DNA of 22,072 nt. It comes from UBA652 sp964598235. GTDB taxonomy: Bacteria > Pseudomonadota > Gammaproteobacteria > Nitrosococcales > Methylophagaceae. Both the position numbers and the translations under genes were made by a program. Within the stretch, counting starts at the first letter, position 1; every line of letters begins with the position of its first letter. The notes under the pieces are model-generated. The model was not told where the DNA came from. It saw nothing but the letters and a program-made list of their open reading frames with translations, and searched no databases. The stretch lies in contig CAZRAY010000033.1 in the NCBI GenBank assembly GCA_964598235.1, positions 1 through 22,072 of the forward strand, given 5' to 3'. This document shows, in pieces, positions 8,265 to 15,246 of the stretch.

Positions 8265-8306
8265 AACGCTTGATAATCACAGCTTAACCCCTTATTCTAT
8301 CCCGTC

Positions 8307-8326
8307 CTCATGCAATAATACATGAG
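8307..8326. promoter_or_regulatory. Inverted repeat, possible operator upstream of the cupin gene
   Basis: CTCATG, eight AT-rich bases (CAATAATA), CATGAG: perfect 6-bp arms with a spacing suited to a dimeric regulator, about 75 bp before the cupin ATG. It could equally be chance. Confidence 0.25.
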
Positions 8327-8399
8327 AAATCAAATCATACACAAGAGAGCCTTGCACGAGAACTTTTTCGTACGACCTCTTAAAATTTAGGAAAAAACA

Positions 8400-8678
8400 A
8401 TGCCAACAATTACCGTAGATAGCAATCCAAGCCAAGCACTTTTAGATGAAATGGGTGTGCCTAGCTGGCCAACATGGGAAAAAGAAGTGTCTGTATTCCC
8501 TTGGGATTTCACCACCATAGAAACCGCATTCATCTTAGCTGGCGAATGCGAAATGACGCCAGAAGATGGCAGCGCATCAACCACCTTCAAAGCCGGCGAT
8601 TTAGTCGTATTCCCACTAGGCTGGAAAGGCTCTTGGGAAGTGAAAGTAGCATTGAAAAAGCACTACCAACATAGTTAA
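8400..8678 (+). CDS. Small cupin domain protein (Cupin_3/DUF861 type)
   Basis: Single-domain cupin of 92 residues, presumably cytoplasmic; substrate unknown. The sequence fits the DUF861 group: PTWEKEVSVFPWDFTT, then the half-barrel AFILAGECEMTPEDG with the following FKAGDLVVFPLGWKGSWEV, a hallmark of that group. Canonical cupin metal His residues are largely absent (ECEMTP instead of a HxH pattern), as usual in this subgroup. AGGA before the ATG is the likely ribosome site. It is monocistronic: a 286-bp spacer precedes it and a strong terminator hairpin follows. Related proteins are sometimes described as ethanolamine or ureidoglycolate-type cupins, but nothing here supports a specific reaction. 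Confidence 0.85.
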   Translation: MPTITVDSNPSQALLDEMGVPSWPTWEKEVSVFPWDFTTIETAFILAGECEMTPEDGSASTTFKAGDLVVFPLGWKGSWEVKVALKKHYQHS

Positions 8679-8686
8679 GCGACACT

Positions 8687-8717
8687 TTTAGGAGCAGGTG
8701 TTATGCCTGCTCCTAAA
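8687..8717. terminator. Hairpin terminator between convergent genes
   Basis: TTTAGGAGCAGG (8687-8698), 7-base loop, CCTGCTCCTAAA (8706-8717): a perfect 12-bp stem, followed by TTT on the plus strand and TTT(T) on the minus strand. It lies between the cupin gene and the convergent secreted-protein gene, so it probably serves both; the U tracts are short. Confidence 0.8.
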
Positions 8718-8734
8718 TTTATAGTTGTCTCTCT

Positions 8735-9187
8735 TTATTGTGTCAATTCACCACCCTCTGGCAGAGTAGGGGTAGCTGTAGACCCTGGAGCCCCGCCTTG
8801 GAATGCTGCTGGCATTAACATTATTGCTGAATTATGGGTTGTGGGCACTCCTTGTATTACACCCAGTATATCTCCCGATTCTCCATCATGTTGCACCCTA
8901 CAGTAAACGGGCGCGCCAAAACCTGATCCCACTTGAGTAAGAAAGCACCCCTCCCCTGGCTTCAACTCGTTGCTTGAGCAGGTACTCGCGCCACCTCCTA
9001 GAATAGTACCATCCAAACGCCGAAACTGAATGTAGTCTAATTTAACCTTATTGTTTGATGCATTACTAACTAAACAATGAATGCTATTTCCATATAATAA
9101 GGGGGCTGATTGGATTGCCTCGTTTGCTAATACGGGCTGTAAAGATAGTACCGTCAATATAGGCACCATATAGCGTAGTTTAATCAT
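8735..9187 (-). CDS. Hypothetical secreted, cysteine-containing protein
   Basis: No family recognised with confidence. Of 150 residues: a signal peptide (basic MIKLRY start, hydrophobic MVPILTVLSL core, likely cleavage after VLAN at ~22), then a mature part with four cysteines in the pattern IHCLVSNAS ... STCSSNELKPGEGCFL ... PVYCRV, compatible with two disulphides in a small beta-sandwich. The C-terminus is Gly/Pro/Thr-rich. The 'NELKPGEGC' turn is typical of small exported beta proteins. GGAGAA precedes the ATG. A perfect TATAAT (minus strand, 9232-9237) about 45 bp upstream may be its -10, with a poor -35. It ends at the shared terminator with the cupin gene. It is a real gene by signal peptide, ribosome site and terminator; function unknown. 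Confidence 0.75.
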   Translation of the reverse strand: MIKLRYMVPILTVLSLQPVLANEAIQSAPLLYGNSIHCLVSNASNNKVKLDYIQFRRLDGTILGGGASTCSSNELKPGEGCFLTQVGSGFGAPVYCRVQHDGESGDILGVIQGVPTTHNSAIMLMPAAFQGGAPGSTATPTLPEGGELTQ

Positions 9188-9305
9188 TTTATTCTCCAGA
9201 ATTAAGTAATAATCTTGAGCTAAATAAGTAAATTATATTTGAACAAACCATAGTTAAATATGCTTATGATTCAGCTAGCATTATTACATGCCCCCCGCTA
9301 GTTTA

Positions 9306-9818
9306 TCAACCCCGCTTCTTCGCCGCCTCAATCCGCGCCTTATATTCAGGAAATAAGATCGGTGCTAATTCATGTAAGGCGAGTTGATACACTTCGCGTT
9401 TGAAGAATACAATCTCTTGTGCCGGCTGCCAATAATCGACCCAACGCCAATCATCAAATTCAGGCGGTGTTTGTCGATCTAGCCGCACATCCCCTTCTTC
9501 GCCTTTAAAACGCATTAAAAACCAATGCTGCTTCTGGCCGATACACACGGGGTCATTGCCACTGCGGATATACTGCTTGGGCAAGCGATAACGCAGCCAA
9601 TCTGAGGTAACGCCCAATATCTCAACATGCTGAGGCTCAAGACCGACTTCTTCACCCAACTCGCGATACATAGCTTGCTCTGGTGTTTCATCTGGCTCGA
9701 CGCCGCCTTGCGGAAATTGCCATGAATTATGCTGTCGGCGTTGCGCCCATAACACTTGATCCTGTGCATTACACAGAATAATCCCTACATTTGCTCGATA
9801 ACCTTCTTGGTCGATCAC
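9306..9818 (-). CDS. rppH: RNA pyrophosphohydrolase (Nudix)
   Basis: Removes pyrophosphate from the 5' end of mRNAs and so starts RNase E-dependent decay. Of 170 residues, near the family size (E. coli 176). It begins with the characteristic MIDQEGYRANVGI. The complete Nudix box spans residues 38-60: G38, E44, R52-E53, E56-E57, G59. RppH-type blocks WQFPQGG and RYRLPKQYI are present. The start codon is GTG (9818), fixed by the conserved N-terminus; AGGA lies close upstream. Divergent from a HAD-IB phosphatase gene; I recall rppH and such a phosphatase being neighbours in Pseudomonas as well. In many relatives ptsP follows rppH; here a secreted-protein gene does. Confidence 0.95.
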   Translation of the reverse strand: MIDQEGYRANVGIILCNAQDQVLWAQRRQHNSWQFPQGGVEPDETPEQAMYRELGEEVGLEPQHVEILGVTSDWLRYRLPKQYIRSGNDPVCIGQKQHWFLMRFKGEEGDVRLDRQTPPEFDDWRWVDYWQPAQEIVFFKREVYQLALHELAPILFPEYKARIEAAKKRG

Positions 9819-9955
9819 TGTCCTATACTCTGAAACCCTAAATTGTAAGTCTATTTAAGGCATAAAATTCATCAATGATTCCTAGATTAGACAATACGCC
9901 GAACGAATGCAATGGTTTTCCCTTACAATGTCAATTTATCTTTGGGATTGATGAC

Positions 9956-10612
9956 ATGGCACTGGCCATTTTTGATTTAGACAATACCTTACTTGCAGGG
10001 GATAGTGATTACCTGTGGGGACAATATTTGGTAGAAAATGGATTAGTCGATGCTGAATTTCATGCTGCTGAAAATCAACGATTCTATGATGAATACCTCG
10101 CCGGTGAAATGGATATTACAGATTTCCTTACCTTTCAATTTAAGCCGTTTGCCGATAATACAATGGTGGATTTACAACGCTGGCGCGCTGATTATTTGCA
10201 GCAAAAAATTGAACCGATTATTTTGCCTACGGGCGAAGCACGGATTGCCGCCCACCGAGAGCAAGGCGATACCTTATTAATGATTACCGCCACCAATAGT
10301 TTTATCACTGCACCAATCGCTGGGCGATTAGGCATTCCCAATTTAATTGCCACTGAAGCAGAAATGCACGATGGGGAATATACCGGCGGTATTGCGGGTG
10401 TGCCTTCCTATCAACAAGGCAAGGTCACGCGGCTTATGGATTGGCTGAACAATCGCGATCTCGACTTGGAAAACAGCACTTTTTATAGTGATTCCCATAA
10501 TGATTTACCGCTGCTTGAACTCGTAAGCAACCCTATTGTAGTTGACGCAGACGATAAGTTGCGCAATGCAGCAAAACAGAATGGCTGGGAAAGTATCAGC
10601 TTCCGAGACTGA
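9956..10612 (+). CDS. HAD family phosphatase, subfamily IB (SerB-like)
   Basis: Cytoplasmic phosphohydrolase of the PSPase-like HAD-IB group; substrate not known. Counting from ATG 9956 it has 218 residues: motif I FDLDNT (nucleophile Asp7, Asp9), a helical cap (~20-85), motif II at ITATNS (Thr111), motif III Lys156 in QQGK, and motif IV YSDSHNDLPLL (Asp179, Asp183). An in-frame ATG at 9875 would add 27 unrelated residues; GGGA 8 bases before 9956 and motif I at residue 6 favour the later start. The gene lies 45 bp before gatB on the same strand and may be co-transcribed. Similar proteins are annotated as phosphoserine phosphatase or histidinol-phosphatase, which the sequence alone cannot decide. 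Confidence 0.88.
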   Translation: MALAIFDLDNTLLAGDSDYLWGQYLVENGLVDAEFHAAENQRFYDEYLAGEMDITDFLTFQFKPFADNTMVDLQRWRADYLQQKIEPIILPTGEARIAAHREQGDTLLMITATNSFITAPIAGRLGIPNLIATEAEMHDGEYTGGIAGVPSYQQGKVTRLMDWLNNRDLDLENSTFYSDSHNDLPLLELVSNPIVVDADDKLRNAAKQNGWESISFRD

Positions 10613-10657
10613 ATGATATAATAAACAGCTTAACGCAATATTAGCAGGCTAAAAATC

Positions 10658-12100
10658 ATGGAATGGGAAGTTGTTATCGGGCTAGAAATTCATGCCCAAC
10701 TCGCCACCAAATCAAAAATATTCTCGGGGGCATCCACGCAATATGGCGCTGAACCTAATACGCAAGCCTGCGCGGTTGATTTAGGCTTCCCTGGTGTTTT
10801 GCCCGTATTGAACCAAGAAGCCGTCAAAATGGCGATCAAATTTGGCTTAGCGGTGGGTGCCGAATTAACGCCACGCTCTGTGTTTGAACGCAAAAACTAT
10901 TTCTATCCTGATTTACCAAAAGGCTACCAAATTAGTCAATTCGAATTGCCTGTTGTCGGCAAAGGTGAACTCACGATTGAACTAGAAGACGGCTCAGAAA
11001 AAATCATCGGCATCACCCGTGCTCATCTTGAAGAAGATGCTGGCAAATCAATGCATGGTGCTTTTGAAGGCCAAACCGGTGTCGATCTTAATCGCGCGGG
11101 TACGCCCTTGCTCGAAATTGTATCTGAACCCGATATGAGTTCGGCAAAAGAAGCAGTTGCGTATATGAAAAAGATTCATGCGCTTGTGCGCTACATTGAA
11201 ATTTGCGATGGCAATATGCAGGAAGGCTCTTTTCGCTGCGATGCCAATGTGTCTGTGCGCCCGATGGGTCAAACAGAATTAGGCACCCGTGCAGAATTAA
11301 AAAACATTAACTCTTTCCGCAATGTAGAGCGTGGTATCAATGTCGAAGTTGAACGCCAAATTGAGTTGTTAGAAGATGGCGGTACGGTCGTTCAAGAAAC
11401 ACGTTTATATGACGCCGATAAAAATGAAACACGCTCAATGCGAAGCAAAGAAGAAGCCAATGACTATCGCTACTTCCCCGATCCAGATCTACTGCCTTTA
11501 GTGTTAGAAGAAGACATGATCGAATCTATTCGCAGCACATTGCCAGAACTTCCTAATGCGAAACGCGATCGTTTTGTTACAGAATTTAAGCTGTCTGACT
11601 ATGATGCCATGGTGTTAACGGCTACCCGAGAATTAGCAGACTATTTTGAATCTGCACTCAAGCAAGCAGCGCCTAGCGATCCAAAACTCTGTGCGAACTG
11701 GGTTATCGGTACGCTTTCTGCTGCGCTGAATAAAGCGGATATTGATATTTCAGAATCCCCAGTGGATACCGCGATGTTTGCTGGCTTACTGAGCCGCATC
11801 AGCGATAATACAATCTCTGGTAATATTGCCAAGAAAGTATTCGATGCTTTATGGACTGGTGAAGGCAAATCTGCTGATGAGATTATTGAGGCGAAAGGTC
11901 TCAAACAAGTCACCGATTCTGGCGCTATTGAAGCGATGATTGATGAAGTGATTGCCCAGCATCCGGATCAAGCGGCTGAATTCCGCGCCGGTAAAGAGCA
12001 ATTGCTTGGCTTCTTTGTGGGCCAAGTGATGCAAGCCTCGAAAGGCAAGGCAAACCCTGCCCAAGTGAATGACGTGCTTCGCAAGAAGCTTGCTGGATAA
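10658..12100 (+). CDS. gatB: Aspartyl/glutamyl-tRNA(Asn/Gln) amidotransferase subunit B
   Basis: Subunit of the GatCAB enzyme that activates mischarged Glu-tRNA(Gln) and/or Asp-tRNA(Asn) and amidates it with ammonia delivered by GatA. It is full length (480 residues). The N-terminal catalytic cradle shows WEVVIGLEIHAQL, RKNYFYPDLPKGYQISQ, the AHLEEDAGKS block, and GSFRCDANVSVRP with RAELKNINSF. A helical and YqeY-like tail (~300-480) that contacts tRNA ends VLRKKLAG. gatA and gatC, which commonly accompany gatB, are not in the window: a HAD phosphatase gene lies upstream and a strong terminator follows directly. Confidence 0.97.
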   Translation: MEWEVVIGLEIHAQLATKSKIFSGASTQYGAEPNTQACAVDLGFPGVLPVLNQEAVKMAIKFGLAVGAELTPRSVFERKNYFYPDLPKGYQISQFELPVVGKGELTIELEDGSEKIIGITRAHLEEDAGKSMHGAFEGQTGVDLNRAGTPLLEIVSEPDMSSAKEAVAYMKKIHALVRYIEICDGNMQEGSFRCDANVSVRPMGQTELGTRAELKNINSFRNVERGINVEVERQIELLEDGGTVVQETRLYDADKNETRSMRSKEEANDYRYFPDPDLLPLVLEEDMIESIRSTLPELPNAKRDRFVTEFKLSDYDAMVLTATRELADYFESALKQAAPSDPKLCANWVIGTLSAALNKADIDISESPVDTAMFAGLLSRISDNTISGNIAKKVFDALWTGEGKSADEIIEAKGLKQVTDSGAIEAMIDEVIAQHPDQAAEFRAGKEQLLGFFVGQVMQASKGKANPAQVNDVLRKKLAG

Positions 12101-12159
12101 TATTATGCCCGTTCGGCCTGAGGCGTTCAAAAGGTGTCTCTAATTGAAAATTCCACCAT

Positions 12160-12198
12160 AAAAAAGCCGCTTTCCCATCACAGGAAAACGGCTTTTTT
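12160..12198. terminator. Bidirectional rho-independent terminator after gatB
   Basis: AAAAAAGCCGCTTTCC (12160-12175), a 7-base loop, and GGAAAACGGCTTTTTT (12183-12198): a 16-bp stem with one mismatch. The T run follows the stem on plus; on minus the mirrored A run gives TTTTTT. It separates gatB from the convergent DUF1097 gene and probably ends both. Confidence 0.9.
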
Positions 12199-12243
12199 CA
12201 TTCTATTAAGCTAAACCTTAATGGCTAAAGCTCTAATGCAATC

Positions 12244-12729
12244 TTAACTACCAGAAATCATACCGGCTACTTTACCAGAAATCAGGCCAAATACCGCACC
12301 AACGATGATTGATAAAGAAATCACAACAACAGGGTTAGATGCTGACATCGCAGTTACGCTAGCACCACTTGTTGTTAATGCATATGCTGCAGTTAACGCA
12401 AAGCCATATACCGCTGCAGGAATTGTTGAGAATGCAGGGATTGAAGCCAACATAACCAAAACAAATACCATTAAACCTACGGCAACAGGCGCAGCTAAAC
12501 CACCTAGTGGTAAAACACCTGCTAAGAACAATGCAATACCCGCTAATACAGCACCTAAGATACCGCAGATAATTGTACTACGTAATGCAGCGCTATCACC
12601 GCCACTATGGAAAAATGCACCCCAAGCAACGAAGATACCCCAGATCACAACTAAACTTGATAACGGACCGAATGCAAGCCAAGTTGCAACACCACCTAAA
12701 ACACCAATACTTAACGCTAATGGAAACAT
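12244..12729 (-). CDS. DUF1097 family inner-membrane protein
   Basis: Very hydrophobic 161-residue protein, about five membrane helices: roughly residues 3-20, 24-40 (with VIWGIFVAWGAFFHSGGD), 50-70, 77-95, 101-120 and 133-158. The family (E. coli YcdZ is a member) has no established function. Family-like features are the WGIFVAWGAFFHSGG segment between the first helices and Gly/Ala-rich helices. The ribosome site is weak (GAGAG). A long AT-rich leader lies upstream with a possible sigma-70 promoter at 12868-12896. Downstream it faces gatB across the bidirectional terminator. It interrupts the usual dapB-carA-carB order seen in some relatives. Confidence 0.82.
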   Translation of the reverse strand: MFPLALSIGVLGGVATWLAFGPLSSLVVIWGIFVAWGAFFHSGGDSAALRSTIICGILGAVLAGIALFLAGVLPLGGLAAPVAVGLMVFVLVMLASIPAFSTIPAAVYGFALTAAYALTTSGASVTAMSASNPVVVISLSIIVGAVFGLISGKVAGMISGS

Positions 12730-12867
12730 AATTTTCTCTCTCTAAAAAATTAAAATAAAAAAGCCACTCTGCTTTTGTTATTAATTATTTTTATCTTCTT
12801 TAATAACACAAACAAATCAGCAAAAAACGACCTCGAAACACGCCACTATCGACACACTTCAGCGTCT

Positions 12868-12896
12868 AATAGAACATACTTCGATCTTGATGGCAA
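12868..12896 (-). promoter_or_regulatory. Possible sigma-70 promoter of the DUF1097 gene
   Basis: On the minus strand TTGCCA (12891-12896, five of six to TTGACA), 17 bases, TCTATT (12868-12873, four of six). This would give a leader of about 130 bases. Spacing is ideal, but the -10 is weak. Confidence 0.35.
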
Positions 12897-12993
12897 CTCA
12901 ATGTTCAACTGATTCTATATAAACCGCAACCCAAGACGGAAAACATACTATAAAAACAGTTACTAAGGATGCTCTTCTAATGATTAAGATCAA

Positions 12994-13029
12994 AAAAGCC
13001 ACCTAACTCTTTCGAATTAGGTGGCTTTT
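12994..13029 (-). terminator. Rho-independent terminator of dapB
   Basis: On the minus strand AAAAGCCACCTAA, ten-base loop, TTAGGTGGCTTTT followed by more T: a 13-bp perfect stem starting 13 bases after the dapB stop. It ends the grpE-dnaK-dnaJ-dapB run. Confidence 0.92.
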
Positions 13030-13042
13030 GCTTGTTTCTCCG

Positions 13043-13852
13043 CTAGTTTCTCAGATCGAGCACATCCTGCATATCAAATAATCCTGATGATTGAGCCATT
13101 AACCAGCTAGAAGCTCGCATCGCACCCAAAGCAAACGTCATACGACTAGAGGCTTTATGTGTAATTTCAACACGCTCACCCTCCGATGCAAACATCACCG
13201 TATGATCGCCGACAATATCGCCCGCACGGACAGTCGCAAAACCAATCGTATTACGATCACGCTCACCTGTTCTGCCTTCTCGGCCATAGACTGCGCAGGT
13301 TTTCAAATCACGCCCCAAGGCATCAGCAACCACTTCGCCCATCCGTAACGCCGTGCCCGATGGTGCATCCACTTTATGGCGATGGTGCGCTTCCGTGATT
13401 TCAACATCTACATCATCACCCAACACTTTAGCTGCCATTTCTAATAGCTTAAAGGTTAAGTTAACGCCCACACTCATATTTGGCGCCAATACCATCGCAA
13501 GGCTTGAAGTCGCCGCCATCAAAGTTGCTTTTTGCGCATCATCAAATCCCGTGGTGCCAATCACCAAACGGCATTGGTTCGCAACACAATGCGGCAATAC
13601 CGCCATCGTCACTTCCGGCAACGTAAAATCAATCAACACATCTGAATCAACCGTCGCTGCCACTACATCAGAAGTAATCTCCACACCCAATTTTCCAACA
13701 CCCGCCAGTTCACCCGCATCTGCACCGATTAAGCTAGAATCTGCCCGATCAATCGCCGCGCTTAATACTAAACCATCCGTTTGTGCCACGGCCTGAATTA
13801 AGCAGCGACCCATTCGCCCTGCTGCGCCATTAATTGCGATACATGTTGCCAT
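13043..13852 (-). CDS. dapB: 4-hydroxy-tetrahydrodipicolinate reductase
   Basis: NAD(P)H-dependent second step of the diaminopimelate branch, supplying lysine and peptidoglycan precursor. Of 269 residues (E. coli 273). The nucleotide-binding GAAGRMG is at 9-15, LIDFTLPE at 73-80, VIGTTGFD at 97-104, APNMSVGVN at 123-131, and the catalytic/substrate block EAHHRHKVDAPSGTA at 154-168, with His156 and Lys160 matching the E. coli catalytic pair His159/Lys163. GAGG precedes the ATG. dapB after dnaJ is a known gammaproteobacterial order (usually continuing into carA-carB, absent here). A 141-bp palindromic element lies between dnaJ and dapB, and a strong terminator follows. Confidence 0.97.
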   Translation of the reverse strand: MATCIAINGAAGRMGRCLIQAVAQTDGLVLSAAIDRADSSLIGADAGELAGVGKLGVEITSDVVAATVDSDVLIDFTLPEVTMAVLPHCVANQCRLVIGTTGFDDAQKATLMAATSSLAMVLAPNMSVGVNLTFKLLEMAAKVLGDDVDVEITEAHHRHKVDAPSGTALRMGEVVADALGRDLKTCAVYGREGRTGERDRNTIGFATVRAGDIVGDHTVMFASEGERVEITHKASSRMTFALGAMRASSWLMAQSSGLFDMQDVLDLRN

Positions 13853-13908
13853 TTTAATTCCTCTAAAAGGGGCGCCACCCTTTAAATAATACCTTTAATA
13901 AATGCCCG

Positions 13909-14049
13909 AAAAACGATTGCTCGCTAAGTATTTTTCGATGTGGCAAGGCAAAATAATCTCAAAAGCGCAGTGTACACGTAGTACATAAGCATTTTGAGAT
14001 TATTTTAACGCCGTCCATATTGGAAAAGACGACGCGAGCAATCGTTTTT
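13909..14049. repeat. Long nested inverted repeat between dnaJ and dapB
   Basis: Outer arms AAAAACGATTGCTCGC (13909-13924) and GCGAGCAATCGTTTTT (14034-14049) are perfectly complementary over 16 bp. Inner arms AAAATAATCTCAAAA (13950-13964) and TTTTGAGATTATTTT (13992-14006) are complementary over 15 bp. The stretches between also pair loosely (ATTTTTCGATGTGG with CCATATTGGAAAAG). The apex contains TGTAC and GTACA. The whole can fold as one long cruciform or RNA hairpin. The right arm abuts the dnaJ stop (14050-14052), and both ends finish in T runs on their own strands. This looks like a small palindromic mobile-type repeat (MITE/REP-like) that may double as a terminator or processing site. No second copy in the window. 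Confidence 0.75.
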
Positions 14050-15150
14050 TTAATCGAAAAACTTTTTGACGTTATCTAGCCACGAACTATGCTGTGGGCT
14101 ATGCTTACGATTACCCTGCACCGTGTCACCAAATTCTTTTAATAATTTTTTCTGCTGCTTAGTCAATTTTACGGGTGTTTCTAATGTCACCTGGCAAATC
14201 AAATCACCTGTGCGACTGCTTCGCACTGATTTTACACCTTTCCCTTTCAAACGGAACTGTTGATTAGTTTGCGAGCCCTCTGGGATCTTCAGATTTGCTT
14301 TGCCGTTCAACGTTGGCACTTCTAATTCGCCACCCAAGCTGGCCGTCACAAAATCTAACGGCACTTCGCAATATAACGTATTGCCATCACGCGTAAAAAC
14401 ATCATGCGGTAATACTTGCACCTCAACATATAAATCGCCAGCTTCCGCCCCATGCGTGCCCGCTTCGCCTTCACCGGTTAAGCGAATACGATCACCCGTA
14501 TCCACACCCGGTGGCACTTTTACAGATAACGTTTTATGTTCTTGGATCTGGCCTTCGCCATGACAATCATCACAAGGATCAGTAATCATCTGCCCGGTAC
14601 CATGGCAATGTGGACAAGGCTGCTGCACTGAAAAGAATCCTTGCTGCATGCGCACTTGGCCATGGCCAGCACAAGTCGTACACGTTACCGGTTTAGTGCC
14701 TTTTTTAGCACCAGAGCCTTTACATGTTTTACAATCTGTCCGCGTTGGAATACGGATTTTTGAGGTAGCCCCTTCTATCGCCTCTTCTAGACTCAAATCT
14801 AAATGATAGCGTAAGTCTGCACCGCGATAATTTTGCTGTTGACGACCGTTACCAAAAATATCATTAAACATATCGCCAAAACCACCCGCACCAAACCCAC
14901 CATGGCCACCGCCACCTGCGCTTTGATCGACGCCTGCATGACCAAATTGATCATAAGCCGTCCGCTTTTGGCTATCCGACAAAATCTCGTAAGCTTCTTT
15001 TGCTTCTTTGAAATGCGCTTCGGCATCCGCATTATCCGGATTGCGGTCAGGATGATACTTCATCGCCATCCGTCGATATGACTTCTTGATTTCTGTCTCA
15101 GTCGCCGTGCGCGATACGCTTAGCGTTTCATAAAAACATGCTTTTTCCAT
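14050..15150 (-). CDS. dnaJ: Chaperone DnaJ (Hsp40)
   Basis: Co-chaperone that delivers clients to DnaK and stimulates its ATPase. Of 366 residues (E. coli 376). The J domain (1-70) has HPD at 33-35, followed by a Gly/Phe-rich linker (~78-100). The zinc region has four CxxCxGxG repeats at C140/C143, C157/C160, C179/C182 and C193/C196. The C-terminal substrate domains contain VKVPPGVDTGDRIRL and DLYVEVQVLPHDVFTRDG. The N-terminus is slightly unusual (MEKACFYETLSVSR, where the family normally has LGV). It is 96 bp after dnaK, separated by a GC-rich hairpin, and its stop lies directly at the arm of the long palindrome before dapB. Confidence 0.97.
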   Translation of the reverse strand: MEKACFYETLSVSRTATETEIKKSYRRMAMKYHPDRNPDNADAEAHFKEAKEAYEILSDSQKRTAYDQFGHAGVDQSAGGGGHGGFGAGGFGDMFNDIFGNGRQQQNYRGADLRYHLDLSLEEAIEGATSKIRIPTRTDCKTCKGSGAKKGTKPVTCTTCAGHGQVRMQQGFFSVQQPCPHCHGTGQMITDPCDDCHGEGQIQEHKTLSVKVPPGVDTGDRIRLTGEGEAGTHGAEAGDLYVEVQVLPHDVFTRDGNTLYCEVPLDFVTASLGGELEVPTLNGKANLKIPEGSQTNQQFRLKGKGVKSVRSSRTGDLICQVTLETPVKLTKQQKKLLKEFGDTVQGNRKHSPQHSSWLDNVKKFFD

Positions 15151-15174
15151 CTTACAACCCTATCATTTAGAACA

Positions 15175-15206
15175 AAGCAGGCGCGGGATAACTCCCGCGC
15201 CTGCTT
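15175..15206 (-). promoter_or_regulatory. GC-rich hairpin in the dnaK-dnaJ spacer
   Basis: AAGCAGGCGCGGG (15175-15187), six-base loop, CCCGCGCCTGCTT (15194-15206): a perfect 13-bp GC-rich stem between the dnaK stop and the dnaJ start. On the minus strand it is followed by TTTGTTC, a poor U tract. It is more likely a partial terminator or an RNA-stability element than a full stop, since no separate dnaJ promoter is evident. Confidence 0.7.
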
Positions 15207-15246
15207 GCCTAGTGCTTAAAATAAGCCCTTAAAGTAAAGACTTACT

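Larger units (their letters stand above)
12730..13042. other. AT-rich intergenic region between dapB and the DUF1097 gene
   Basis: 313 bases without a convincing gene. It holds the dapB terminator (12994-13029), a candidate promoter for the DUF1097 gene (12868-12896), and a short AAAAGC/GCTTTT inverted repeat near 12762-12777 in the DUF1097 leader. Nothing else recognised. Confidence 0.6.

Noticed and set aside
8735..9187. Idea that the cupin gene and the convergent secreted-protein gene form one small system
   Set aside because: They are on opposite strands, have separate upstream regions and share only a terminator.
9271..9300. CTAGC/GCTAG inverted repeat downstream of rppH as a terminator
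   Set aside because: Only a 5-bp stem with a 17-base loop and no T run.
9875..9955. Upstream ATG extending the HAD phosphatase by 27 residues
   Set aside because: The extra residues resemble nothing in the family; a ribosome site and the conserved FDLDNT position support ATG 9956.
13909..14049. CRISPR-like repeat array
   Set aside because: There is one palindrome with nested arms, not several direct repeats with spacers.
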